DNA of 15,633 nt. Source: CAYONQ01 sp964405375. GTDB taxonomy: Bacteria; Planctomycetota; Phycisphaerae; Sedimentisphaerales; Anaerobacaceae. The position numbers were made by a program, and so were the translations under genes. Below the pieces are notes generated by a model. That model ran no database searches. It saw nothing but the letters and a program-made list of their open reading frames with translations, and was not told where the DNA came from. Location of the stretch: contig CAYONQ010000068.1 of assembly GCA_964405375.1 (NCBI GenBank), positions 1-15,633 of the forward strand, read 5' to 3'. Below, piece by piece: positions 1-8,125 of this stretch (its first letter is position 1; each line of letters begins with the position of its first letter).

Positions 1-2279
1 TAGTAATCCACATCCATCAGGTCCTTTGCCGCCTCCGTAAAGCAAAGCAATGACTCCATCGAATATCCCCAGTATTGATGTCCCGATGCAGATGTCCCGT
101 CATCACTGGCTACCATAAACGCCGTCTGGAAAATCAAATCCGCCTGTCTTATCCAGTCCATCGCATCCGTAGCGCTGGGGTCATCGTAAAGCACAAACCC
201 CGCCGCACCCAACCCGTTATATTCCACGTGACAGTGGTTCGCAAGATACACCTCACGCTGCTGCGGCGGCCCATCTACCATACGTTCACCCTGCAGAATT
301 AATTTGTCTCTGATATGTCCTTTGTCGAATATTACCAGCTCATTATAAAGCCAGTCATACCCGATAGAAACGCCAACAAGCCCCTCACCGGCACCTAAGC
401 TATGGTTATTATCCCAGTTCGAATAGGTGCATACTGTTATCATCCAGCTTATCGCCTTGTTCTTATACGTCGTTTTGTCCGGCTCGTCCGCCATCAGATA
501 CGCCAGCGCCAGCCACGGAATCCCCCTGCCGGACTCCCGCATGTCGTCTTCATTACTGCCCCCCGGCGGACTCTGGGTCAGCAGGCTATCGGCCTTCGGC
601 TTAACGACATTAAGCCAGATATATTCCTGCATTGTCCCCGGCGTATCGACCTTGGCCTTAATGGCCGCTGCCTTCGACGCCGTCAGCAGATAACGCGGAT
701 GCACACCGTTAAAGTCCTCCAATTTTGCAGGCGGGCTCCACGCCTGACCCATTATCGTCTCCCAGCTTATATCCCCGAAATCTATCCCTGTCGTAAAGCT
801 CCACACATCGCCTGTCGTCGTGCCGCCGGCGTTCTTCTCGTCAATCCGCCAGTAGTAAGTCGTGCTCACATCCATAATACGGGGGTCGAAACCGGTGCCC
901 GGCTGATTGCCCTGAAACTCACTCGAATCCGGTGTAGAATCCGTGCCGAAATACACATCATGACTGGTCGCACCAGCACCGGCCGTCCAGATAAGATTGG
1001 CGCTTATGCTTACATCGGTCGCCGTATCCGATGGACTGGGCTCGCTGGCCTGGCCCGGCGGCGACGGCACCGACCCCGTCGTAAAGCTCCACACAACACC
1101 GGTCGTTGTGCCGTAGGCATTCTTCTCATCTATCCGCCAGTAGTAGGTTGTACTGTAGGCCATTGTGCCGGGGTTATAGGTAGTGCCCGGCTGATTGCCC
1201 TTGAACTCACCTGAATCCGGCGTAGAATCCGTACCAAAATACACATCGTGGCTGGTTGTATGAGAGCCAGCCGTCCAGCTCAAATCCGCATTTATACTTA
1301 CACCCGTCGCCGTATTTGACGGACTTGGATTACTCGCCTGGCCCGGCGGTGAGGTGTTCGGCTCACCAATACCGTTGTTATAAACGTCTAAAATTTCAGA
1401 ACCATCCAGAACCCTGTCCCATATCCCGACCTCGTCAATCAGACCGTTGAATCCGCCGACAGGGCTGGGCTCGCCGCTGTTGCCGACATCCGCCGAGCCG
1501 CTTAAAACACCTATCGTGCTGTGCGTGCCGCTGGCCTTGTCATCACCATCAACATAGACCACATAGCCGCTTCCACCGCCGCCACCCCAGGTAAGCGCTA
1601 TATGGTACCACGTATCGACACTTAAGGTCATAACACTGGTATTTAAGTTATGATTATCAGCAAGCCCCGTACAAAGGACGGTATTGTCCTTCATATACAA
1701 TTGAATCCTGTTATCGTCACTGCTGCCGCCGGTGCGGTCGCCGAAAAAGAACCTGTAGTGCTGACTCTGGTCTCCTTCCAGCCGACCCCACAGCGTAATT
1801 GTTCCTCTGAATCTCGATATCCCCGTCGTGGGAATAGCAACACGCTCATCGTCTCCGTGAAAGCGCACCGCCCCATCGTATCTTCCTCCTGTCGGCTCCC
1901 AGCTTGCCCCGCCGGAAAGTGTGCCGTTATAGCCGTACTCGGACGAATCGTAAGCGGTAACACCGCCGGTCTCATCGAGCATATACCAGCCGACAAGATT
2001 ATGGTCAACAAACTCCGACTCTAACCAGTGCAGTGCAAACAGGCCAAAATCGTTAAAGTCAACCTTGCTGCTGTGGTCGATGTCGGCCCCGCCGCACCAG
2101 TCGGCCGCCGAGCAGCCGGTGCTTAACCACCAGCCGGTGAGAACGTCGAGGTCGTTCCAATCGACATAGTTGTTCCCGTCAAGGTCGCCTGTAATCGCCG
2201 CAGCCGTGCCGCACAGCCCCAGAACCAACACAATCGCTACAAACGCCAGACGCAAAGACACGGGAATCCTCTTTTTCAT
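1..2279 (-). CDS. Secreted multidomain heparinase II/III-like polysaccharide lyase, C-terminus beyond window
   Basis: The frame is open from the ATG at 2279 to the left edge (759 codons plus two bases), so the gene is partial. The start follows GAGGAG about 7 bases upstream. Residues 1-28 are a Sec signal peptide (MKKR, hydrophobic stretch, GTAAA). Residues 30-86 are a dockerin-like pair of calcium loops (GDLDGNNYVDWNDLD... and ADIDHSSKVDFNDF). Residues 95-305 resemble a LamG/concanavalin-like domain with the typical WYHIALTW and GLIDEVGIWDR strands. Two Fn3-like repeats follow at 311-402 and 408-498. From about 525 on, HPRYLLT, a helical stretch and NNHSLGAGEGLVGVSIGYDW resemble the N-terminal alpha/alpha toroid of heparinase II/III-type lyases (DUF4962). 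It probably binds and cleaves an anionic polysaccharide outside the cytoplasm; the substrate is unknown and catalytic residues may lie outside the window. Unusually, the dockerin-like part is N-terminal. Confidence 0.82.
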   Translation of the reverse strand, partial: MKKRIPVSLRLAFVAIVLVLGLCGTAAAITGDLDGNNYVDWNDLDVLTGWWLSTGCSAADWCGGADIDHSSKVDFNDFGLFALHWLESEFVDHNLVGWYMLDETGGVTAYDSSEYGYNGTLSGGASWEPTGGRYDGAVRFHGDDERVAIPTTGISRFRGTITLWGRLEGDQSQHYRFFFGDRTGGSSDDNRIQLYMKDNTVLCTGLADNHNLNTSVMTLSVDTWYHIALTWGGGGGSGYVVYVDGDDKASGTHSTIGVLSGSADVGNSGEPSPVGGFNGLIDEVGIWDRVLDGSEILDVYNNGIGEPNTSPPGQASNPSPSNTATGVSINADLSWTAGSHTTSHDVYFGTDSTPDSGEFKGNQPGTTYNPGTMAYSTTYYWRIDEKNAYGTTTGVVWSFTTGSVPSPPGQASEPSPSDTATDVSISANLIWTAGAGATSHDVYFGTDSTPDSSEFQGNQPGTGFDPRIMDVSTTYYWRIDEKNAGGTTTGDVWSFTTGIDFGDISWETIMGQAWSPPAKLEDFNGVHPRYLLTASKAAAIKAKVDTPGTMQEYIWLNVVKPKADSLLTQSPPGGSNEDDMRESGRGIPWLALAYLMADEPDKTTYKNKAISWMITVCTYSNWDNNHSLGAGEGLVGVSIGYDWLYNELVIFDKGHIRDKLILQGERMVDGPPQQREVYLANHCHVEYNGLGAAGFVLYDDPSATDAMDWIRQADLIFQTAFMVASDDGTSASGHQYWGYSMESLLCFTEAAKDLMDVDY
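786..1349 (-). repeat. Tandem duplicated Fn3-like domain coding repeat
   Basis: Two adjacent units of about 275 bp (1349-1074 and 1058-786) inside the lyase gene encode nearly identical Fn3-like domains. Both contain PPGQAS-PSPS, DVYFGTDSTPDS, GNQPGT, TTYYWRIDEKNA and VWSFTTG. The DNA is also closely similar; for example tcgtaaagctccacaca occurs in both. This points to a recent in-frame duplication that can expand or contract by recombination. Confidence 0.8.
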
Positions 2280-2421
2280 CACTTATCTCCTCAATATAGT
2301 GGGGTAAGAAAAATTTGTCTGCCTCCTCCACGTCTTTATGGTGATGTGTTTACTCCTACAAAGGTAAGTAGCTGCACCCACAGCAGGGTCCAGACCACGT
2401 AAGTTATTTATTTACATTCAA
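2280..2421 (-). promoter_or_regulatory. Long 5' leader of the lyase gene
   Basis: From the predicted start site near 2421 to the ATG at 2279 the transcript would carry about 140 untranslated bases. Reading the minus strand, it contains short potential hairpins: GGTC-TG-GACC, CTGC...GCAG, and CTAC...GTAG near 2360. An AG-rich stretch (GTGGAGGAGG) and then the ribosome site GAGGAG precede the ATG. I do not recognise a known riboswitch; the length and local pairing only suggest post-transcriptional control. Confidence 0.3.
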
Positions 2422-2427
2422 CACTGT

Positions 2428-2456
2428 ATTATATCAAAAGTCACCCACTATGTCAA
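2428..2456 (-). promoter_or_regulatory. Consensus sigma70-type promoter for the lyase gene
   Basis: Reading the minus strand, TTGACA (2456-2451) is followed by a 17-base spacer and TATAAT (2433-2428). Both hexamers match the consensus perfectly at the optimal spacing. The start point would fall near 2421. It points into the lyase gene at 2279. Confidence 0.75.
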
Positions 2457-2462
2457 CATTTA

Positions 2463-2474
2463 CCCCCCCCCCCC
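2463..2474. repeat. 12-bp poly-C / poly-G homopolymer
   Basis: Twelve consecutive C residues on the plus strand (G on the minus strand), ending six bases upstream of the -35 hexamer of the lyase promoter. Tracts of this length are prone to slipped-strand changes and also to sequencing error. Confidence 0.9.
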
Positions 2475-2766
2475 AATAACCGCCCTAAAAATTATGGGGG
2501 AGCATTCAAAATGCATTTTTCGTGCTCTTACCACCGCCAGAACCCAAATAGCTGGCGGGCAAAACTACCCAAAATACACACTCGGGACATTTATTCCAAT
2601 TCAAAACCCTCTTGCTTTCCAATATCTATATATGGTAGAATAAGTAAGATGCTAATTAACCACAGGCTAAATGTTTGCCGATTAAGCTAAATAAGACATT
2701 AGCGTGAAAAATTCATCATCGATTACCGGGATTGCATTTTAGGTTTTTCAGGGAGTCGATAAAAAA
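2475..2766. other. Remainder of divergent intergenic region
   Basis: AT-rich stretch between the lyase promoter and the plus-strand operon. I see no convincing coding frame, RNA gene or long repeat here apart from the weak promoter candidate at 2612-2641. The GGGAG ribosome site at 2751-2755 lies 11 bases before the ATG at 2767. Confidence 0.5.
2612..2641 (+). promoter_or_regulatory. Weak promoter candidate for the plus-strand operon
   Basis: TTGCTT (2612-2617), an 18-base spacer and TAGAAT (2636-2641) resemble a weak sigma70 site. It would start transcription near 2649 and leave a leader of about 118 bases. This is the best candidate I can see upstream of 2767 but it is far from consensus. 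Confidence 0.22.
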
Positions 2767-4923
2767 ATGTCAGTAGAACAGCACCGCAAGACCCTTAAAC
2801 TCTTGCTTTTGGCCGGTCTTTTTGTTCTGGTTATCCCCGGCCAGGCCCAGGCATACATAGGCCCTGGGGCCGGCTTTGCGGTGGTTGGCTCGTTCCTGGT
2901 GATGTTCACAGCCGTGCTGTCGGCGGTACTGGCCTTATTTACCTGGCCGATACGCTATATTATCCGGGCGATTCGCGGCCGTCGTGCCTTTGCCCGAAGT
3001 CGGGTCAAAAAATTCGTGATATTAGGGCTGGACGGGATGGACCCGGCACTGACGGAAAAGTTACTGTCCGAAGGCAAGCTCCCCAACCTGGCCAAGCTGC
3101 GTCAGCAGGGCTGCTTCAAACCGCTGGCAACCACCATCCCACCTATCTCACCGGCGGCCTGGTCGTCATTTCAGACCGGCTCCAACCCCGGCAAGCACAA
3201 TATCTTTGATTTTCTAACGCGGGACAAACAAAACTATCAGCCCCGGCTAAGCTCGGTTGACATAAGAGGGCCGCGACGAAAAATCAGTCTGGGTAAATAC
3301 CAGTTTCCCCTGGGCAAGGCCGATATCCGCCTGCTGCGCAAGGGCAGGCCCTTCTGGAAAACCCTCGGTGAGCACGGTATATTCAGCAATGTCATTCGCG
3401 TTCCCGTCACCTTTCCGCCGGAAAAATTTCGCGGCGTGCAACTATCGGGTATGTGCGTTCCAGACCTGCGCGGAACCCAGGGGATGTTTTCTTTTTACAC
3501 AACCAAAACCGAAGGCGATGGCGAGCATACCGGCGGCGAAAACTTCCGCGTTACCAGAAAAGGGGACACTATAGAGTCTGAACTCATCGGTTCGGAAAAC
3601 CCGCTTCGCAAAGATAAAAGTATTTTGAAATGTCCCTTTGTAGTAACTATAAAAGACGAAGCATCCGCCGATATAAAGATTAACGGCACCGGTCACAAAC
3701 TCAAGAAGGACGTATATAGCGAATGGATAAAGGTTGAGTTCAAGGCCGGCTGGGGAATAAAGGTGCACGGGATATGCAAATTTCTCCTGTTAAGCACCGA
3801 GCCCGAATTTAAATTATACGTTACACCCATCAACATCGACCCGGAAAAGCCGGCTATGCCGATTGCCTATCCAGCCGTTTACTCCACCTATCTCGCTAAA
3901 CGCCAGGGGGCTTTTGCCACACTGGGGCTGGCTGAAGACAGTTGGGCACTTAACGAAAAGGTTCTCATCGACGACGCTTTCATACAACAATGTATCCAGA
4001 CCGACCAGGAGCGCGAAAAGATGTTCTTTGATTCGCTCGACAAGGTAAAACAGGGCATGTGCGTCTGTGTCTTCGACGGCACCGACCGCATCCAGCACAC
4101 ATTCTGGAGAGATATAGACGAGCAGCATCCCGCCCGCCGGCAACGACAGCACGACCCGGGACGCAACGCAATCGAACAGCTCTATCGGCGTATGGATGTT
4201 CTGGTCGGCAAAACGGTGGCCAAGTGCAAGGGCAAGGACACTGTGCTTATGATTATCTCCGACCACGGCTTTAACACATTCCGTCACGGCGTGGACCTGA
4301 ACCGCTGGCTGGAGGAGAACGGTTACCTTAAACTCAAAGAGGACGGCCGAAACAAGAAATATATGGCTGGTGTCGATTGGTCCCAAACCCGTGCCTTCGC
4401 CGTCGGTTTAGCAGGGCTGTATCTTAATCTCAAGGGCAGGGAATCACAGGGCGTCGTTGACCCCGGCACCGAAGCCGAACGGCTGCGCGATGAAATTATT
4501 GAAAAGCTTACCAAGCTAAACGACCCGGACAGAAACCAGCCGGCAATCAAGCAGGTTTACAACGCATTAAAGGTTTATAGCGGGCCGTATAAGGGCGAGG
4601 CGCCCGATTTGATTGTGGGCTATAACAGGGGCTATCGCGCCTCCTGGGAAACCGCCGTTGGAGAGGTAACCGACAAAATCTTCCACGACAATACCAAGGC
4701 CTGGAGCGGCGACCACTGCATTGACCCTTCTCTCGTCCCCGGCGTTCTATTCTGCAATCGAACCATTGCCACAGAACACCCCCGGCTGATAGATATAGGG
4801 CCGACTGTGCTGGATATGTTCGGAATCGAAACACCCGGATATATGGATGGGCGGCCATTAGAGGTCGCCAACGCCGGCGACAGTGTGCAAAGCTCAGCGG
4901 AAGCCAAACATCAGAAAGGATAG
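2767..4923 (+). CDS. Membrane-anchored type I phosphodiesterase / alkaline phosphatase family protein
   Basis: 718 residues. A signal-like hydrophobic segment (about 11-29) is followed by the YIGPGAG motif (30-36) and a second membrane segment (about 37-60), then a basic stretch, so the enzyme domain begins near residue 81. The type I phosphodiesterase/nucleotide pyrophosphatase fold shows its metal and catalytic residues: D89 in GLDGMD, candidate nucleophile S128 in PPISPAAWSSFQTG, D440 and H444 in DGTDRIQH, D499-H500 in SDHGF, and H650 in SGDHC. About 150 extra residues (roughly 240-390) form an insertion with WIKVEF and LYVTPIN motifs, shared with the next gene. It starts an operon; GGGAG lies 11 bases before the ATG. 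The likely role is hydrolysis or transfer of phospho- or sulfo-ester groups at the membrane. The side of the membrane and the substrate are not resolved. Confidence 0.85.
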   Translation: MSVEQHRKTLKLLLLAGLFVLVIPGQAQAYIGPGAGFAVVGSFLVMFTAVLSAVLALFTWPIRYIIRAIRGRRAFARSRVKKFVILGLDGMDPALTEKLLSEGKLPNLAKLRQQGCFKPLATTIPPISPAAWSSFQTGSNPGKHNIFDFLTRDKQNYQPRLSSVDIRGPRRKISLGKYQFPLGKADIRLLRKGRPFWKTLGEHGIFSNVIRVPVTFPPEKFRGVQLSGMCVPDLRGTQGMFSFYTTKTEGDGEHTGGENFRVTRKGDTIESELIGSENPLRKDKSILKCPFVVTIKDEASADIKINGTGHKLKKDVYSEWIKVEFKAGWGIKVHGICKFLLLSTEPEFKLYVTPINIDPEKPAMPIAYPAVYSTYLAKRQGAFATLGLAEDSWALNEKVLIDDAFIQQCIQTDQEREKMFFDSLDKVKQGMCVCVFDGTDRIQHTFWRDIDEQHPARRQRQHDPGRNAIEQLYRRMDVLVGKTVAKCKGKDTVLMIISDHGFNTFRHGVDLNRWLEENGYLKLKEDGRNKKYMAGVDWSQTRAFAVGLAGLYLNLKGRESQGVVDPGTEAERLRDEIIEKLTKLNDPDRNQPAIKQVYNALKVYSGPYKGEAPDLIVGYNRGYRASWETAVGEVTDKIFHDNTKAWSGDHCIDPSLVPGVLFCNRTIATEHPRLIDIGPTVLDMFGIETPGYMDGRPLEVANAGDSVQSSAEAKHQKG

Positions 4924-4927
4924 GAAC

Positions 4928-4946
4928 GTATCTACTTATAAGATAC
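4928..4946 (+). other. Small hairpin between the two phosphodiesterase-family genes
   Basis: GTATCT, a 7-base loop and AGATAC form a 6-bp stem directly after the stop codon at 4923. No T-run follows, so it is not a convincing terminator; it may affect mRNA processing between the paralogues. Confidence 0.3.
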
Positions 4947-4972
4947 CCAAATAATAGTAAGGAAGTCATACA

Positions 4973-7006
4973 ATGGCTCATAATAACAAAGACAAACTTA
5001 ATCGAAGAGAGTTTCTCAAGCAGTCCACCGTAGCGGCTGCGGCGTTTGGTGCGGGCCTGGGTGCAAGACCGCTCTATGCGGGCAAAGGCAGCCGAGCCGC
5101 TGCAGGAAAAAAGGTTATTGTTATCGGCATCGACGGTATGGACCCGCGCCTTTCCAGAGAGATGATGAAGGCCGGGAAGCTGCCTAATTTCGCCCGGCTT
5201 CACCAGGAGGGCGGTTTCCGTGTGCTCGGCACCAGCATTCCGCCTCAGAGCCCGGTTGCCTGGGCGAATTTCATCAACGGGGCAGGGCCCGGCTCACACG
5301 GAATCTTCGATTTCATCCACCGTCATCCGGAAAGACAATGTGCGCCATTTTTCGCCGTGGCTGAAACGGTCGCAGGCGAGGGCTACTGGGAAGTAGGAGA
5401 ATATAAGCTACAGTTGAACTTTTGGCCCTTCAACCATAAGCCGCCCGCCACCCTGCTGCGCAGACAGGGAACGCCTTTCTGGGACTACCTCGACGAAGCG
5501 AGTATCTATTCAACGTTTTACGACCTGCCTTCCAATTATCCGCCGAGTCCCTCAAAATACGGCTACCATAGATGTCTGGCGGGATTAGGCACTCCTGACC
5601 TGCTGGGAACCTATGGCACATATCAGCACTTTGCCGAGGACGGACCATTTCGAACCAAAGATGAAGGCGGCGGAAAGCGCTCTATGCTTTTCTTCGAGAA
5701 CGAAACTGCCAAAGCACAATTACAAGGACCCAAAAACACTCTTTTAGTAAAGCCAGGACCAACGACTATAGATTTTTTAGTCCACCGAGACAAAAAAGAA
5801 AAAGCAGCAGTGATTGAAATCCAGAAACGCAAAATCCTGCTGAAACAAGGCCAGTGGAGCGATTGGATTAAACTTGACTTCGAACTGGAAACAATAGGCC
5901 CTAATGAACACGTTAGCGGAATATGCCGATTCTACCTGCAGGAATTTGAACCAAACTTGCGCCTTTACGTAAGTCCCATCAATAGTGACCCTTCGGATTC
6001 ATATTTAAAGATTACCGAGCCCCCTGAGTTTATAAAGGAAATTTCAAGCAGATTGAGATCATTCTACACCACCGGCTTTCAGGAAGACCATAAGGCGTTA
6101 TCGAACAAGGTGTTCACCGATGCTGAATATGCCACGCAGGCCGATTATGTGCTCGAAGAGCGCCTTAATCTGCTGGAATACGCTATGGAAAATTATGACG
6201 ACGGTCTGCTGTTTTTTTACTTTTCCAGCACGGATTTACAGTCGCATATGTTCTGGTGGGACTCCGACGAAAAACACCCCACCCGCTCTGCGAACGACGC
6301 TAAAACATACTTCAGCCACCTTCAGGGAATCTACAGTAAACTGGACTCGGTCGTAGGTGACATTCTAAATCGCTACGGTGACAAGGCCACCATTATCGTG
6401 CTCAGCGACCACGGCTTCGCCAATTTCAAAAGACAGTTCAATCTCAATTCCTGGCTGCGGGACAATGGCTATCTTCACCCTCCCGATTCAACTTCGATAC
6501 TAAGCAATGTCGATTGGTCAAAAACAAGGGCCTATGGTTTAGGTATAAACGGGCTGTATCTTAACCTCAATGGTCGAGAGCGGGACGGCATCGTCAAGCC
6601 CGGCGGCCAGAGCGAAGAGCTTATCGAAGAATTGATAAGCAAACTCGAAGCGGTCAGGGACACCAACGGCAGACAGGTTATCCGAAAAGCACACCGCACG
6701 GACAAAGCGTATTCCGGCCCCGCAACGGCACTGGCCCCCGACCTGATTATCGGCTACTGCCGCGATTACAGGGCCTCCTGGGCGACCTGTCTGGGCGGTA
6801 TGACCAGGGATGTGCTGCTGGACAACGACTCGGCCTGGAGCGCAGACCACTGTGCCGACGTCTCCGAAGTGCCGGGGGTTATCTTCAGTAATAAGCCCAT
6901 CGCCGCCAGCACCCCGGCCCTGATAGATGTAGCACCGTCCATTCTGACGGAATTCGGACTGGAAGTTCCGCCCTCAATGACAGGCAAAAACATTTTCACG
7001 ACATAA
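4973..7006 (+). CDS. Tat-exported type I phosphodiesterase / alkaline phosphatase family protein
   Basis: 677 residues, a paralogue of the preceding gene 49 bases upstream. A twin-arginine signal is clear: NRREFLK at 10-16, an alanine-rich core, and a possible cleavage site after LYA at 36. Tat export fits an enzyme that folds with metals in the cytoplasm. Catalytic positions match its neighbour: D54 in GIDGMD, candidate nucleophile S93 in PPQSPVAW, D421 and H425 in STDLQSH, D479-H480 in SDHGF, and H626 in SADHC. The insertion domain is also present (about 240-360, with WIKLDF and LYVSPIN). The ribosome site AAGGAAG lies 7 bases before the ATG, in a leader almost identical to that of the next gene. 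The likely role is extracytoplasmic hydrolysis or transfer of a phospho/sulfo-diester or monoester. Substrate unknown. Confidence 0.87.
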   Translation: MAHNNKDKLNRREFLKQSTVAAAAFGAGLGARPLYAGKGSRAAAGKKVIVIGIDGMDPRLSREMMKAGKLPNFARLHQEGGFRVLGTSIPPQSPVAWANFINGAGPGSHGIFDFIHRHPERQCAPFFAVAETVAGEGYWEVGEYKLQLNFWPFNHKPPATLLRRQGTPFWDYLDEASIYSTFYDLPSNYPPSPSKYGYHRCLAGLGTPDLLGTYGTYQHFAEDGPFRTKDEGGGKRSMLFFENETAKAQLQGPKNTLLVKPGPTTIDFLVHRDKKEKAAVIEIQKRKILLKQGQWSDWIKLDFELETIGPNEHVSGICRFYLQEFEPNLRLYVSPINSDPSDSYLKITEPPEFIKEISSRLRSFYTTGFQEDHKALSNKVFTDAEYATQADYVLEERLNLLEYAMENYDDGLLFFYFSSTDLQSHMFWWDSDEKHPTRSANDAKTYFSHLQGIYSKLDSVVGDILNRYGDKATIIVLSDHGFANFKRQFNLNSWLRDNGYLHPPDSTSILSNVDWSKTRAYGLGINGLYLNLNGRERDGIVKPGGQSEELIEELISKLEAVRDTNGRQVIRKAHRTDKAYSGPATALAPDLIIGYCRDYRASWATCLGGMTRDVLLDNDSAWSADHCADVSEVPGVIFSNKPIAASTPALIDVAPSILTEFGLEVPPSMTGKNIFTT

Positions 7007-7045
7007 AACAGGACACTATGACAGTTAAATAAGGAAGTTAAACAA

Positions 7046-7231
7046 ATGGCCAAAATCAAGATTGATTCTAACCTTTTTGACAGGGCTAAAAACGCAGCCG
7101 AAACCGCCGGATACAGCAGCATCGAGGAGTTTATTACCCACATCATCGAAACGGAGGTCGCCAAATACGAAACAAAGGATGAGGATGAAAAAACGGCCGA
7201 ACAGCTCCGTGGTCTGGGGTACATCGAGTGA
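7046..7231 (+). CDS. 61-residue ribbon-helix-helix-like protein with C-terminal LGY motif
   Basis: It starts 8 bases after AAGGAAG and follows the Tat enzyme by 39 bases. Residues 1-40 (KIKIDSNLFDRAKNAAETAG, then YSSIEEFITHIIETEV) fit a beta strand and two helices in the ribbon-helix-helix style, resembling antitoxin or MetJ/Arc-type small proteins. The last third is charged and helical (YETKDEDEKTAEQLRGLGYIE) and ends in LRGLGYIE. That ending closely matches the C-termini of three other proteins in this window. The stop overlaps the next start as TGATG, so the two are probably translationally coupled. It could be a regulator, but its fixed place between an exported enzyme and a membrane protein makes a structural or adaptor role equally possible. 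Confidence 0.75.
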   Translation: MAKIKIDSNLFDRAKNAAETAGYSSIEEFITHIIETEVAKYETKDEDEKTAEQLRGLGYIE

Positions 7232-8079
7232 TGAATCTGCTCGCTCAAATCATAAGCTGGATAAACGTGCCAATCAATATCCTGGCCAGGTTTCTGCTGG
7301 CTCCCGTTATTGCCGGGCTGCCGGGATGGCTGTCGAATACCATCATTTCAGCACTAACCGGCCTGGTACTACTGGCTATCTTCAAATACACCTCCAATCA
7401 ACATGCTATCGGCCGGGTCAAGGACGACATCAAGGCCCAGATGCTTGCCCTGAAGCTATTCAAAGACAGTATAGCGGTAACACTACAGTCGCAGGGCCGG
7501 CTTTTTAAAGGGGCCTTTCTCTTATTGTTCCACGCCATTAGGCCAATGCTGGTGATGATTGTGCCGGTATCTTTACTTCTGGCACAACTGGGGCTGTGGT
7601 ACCAGTCCCGACCGCTGCAATCAGGCGAGCAGACCATAGTTACAATGAAACTCAACGATAATATCGACTCATCATCCTGGCCAAACGTAAATATCGAGCC
7701 CACCGCCGCAGCCGAGGTGGCAACAGGGCCAATCCGAATTTTTAGCAAGCGCCAAATATGCTGGGAAATCAAAGCCCGTGAAAAAGGATACCACAGTATA
7801 ATCTTCAATACTGACCGCCAGCAATTTGAAAAGGAGCTGACCATTGGTGATGGCTTTATGCGTGTAAGCACCGAGCGGCCAGGATGGAACTGGGGCGATA
7901 TCCTCCTGAATCCGCTGGAGAAACCTTTCAGCCCCGACTCGCCCGTTCAGTCCATCAGCATAGCGTATCCTGACCGGCTGTCCCGTACAAGCGGCACCGA
8001 CTGGTGGCTGATTTATTTCTTCGTCGCTTCAATGGTCTTCGCCTTGATTTTTAAACCGTTTCTGAAGGTCAGGATATAA
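7231..8079 (+). CDS. Membrane protein with Oxa1/EMC3-like topology and extracytoplasmic domain
   Basis: 282 residues from the ATG at 7231, which overlaps the previous stop by one base (TGATG). A GTG start one codon earlier at 7228 is possible. A hydrophobic N-terminus (about 12-30) and a membrane helix at 34-52 are followed by a basic, helical 35-residue stretch (about 55-92, IGRVKDDIKAQMLALKLF). A second helix follows at about 96-122 (RPMLVMIVPVSLLLAQLGLW). This order, with PMLxxxxP at the second helix, recalls the DUF106/EMC3/TMCO1 branch of the Oxa1 superfamily. Residues about 130-250 look like an extracytoplasmic beta-rich domain with no family I recognise. A last membrane helix lies at 256-276. 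It may help insert or hold partner proteins of the operon, but the family assignment is tentative. Confidence 0.72.
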   Translation: MNLLAQIISWINVPINILARFLLAPVIAGLPGWLSNTIISALTGLVLLAIFKYTSNQHAIGRVKDDIKAQMLALKLFKDSIAVTLQSQGRLFKGAFLLLFHAIRPMLVMIVPVSLLLAQLGLWYQSRPLQSGEQTIVTMKLNDNIDSSSWPNVNIEPTAAAEVATGPIRIFSKRQICWEIKAREKGYHSIIFNTDRQQFEKELTIGDGFMRVSTERPGWNWGDILLNPLEKPFSPDSPVQSISIAYPDRLSRTSGTDWWLIYFFVASMVFALIFKPFLKVRI

Positions 8080-8125
8080 ACTAATCTCCACCATCTGTTT
8101 CGGACACCATCACAACGCAATACAG

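Noticed and set aside
402..1214. Long plus-strand open frame opposite the lyase gene
   Set aside because: It is antisense to clear LamG/Fn3/lyase sequence, is arginine/proline rich and resembles no family; the minus-strand frame is open for the whole region with a signal peptide and recognisable domains.
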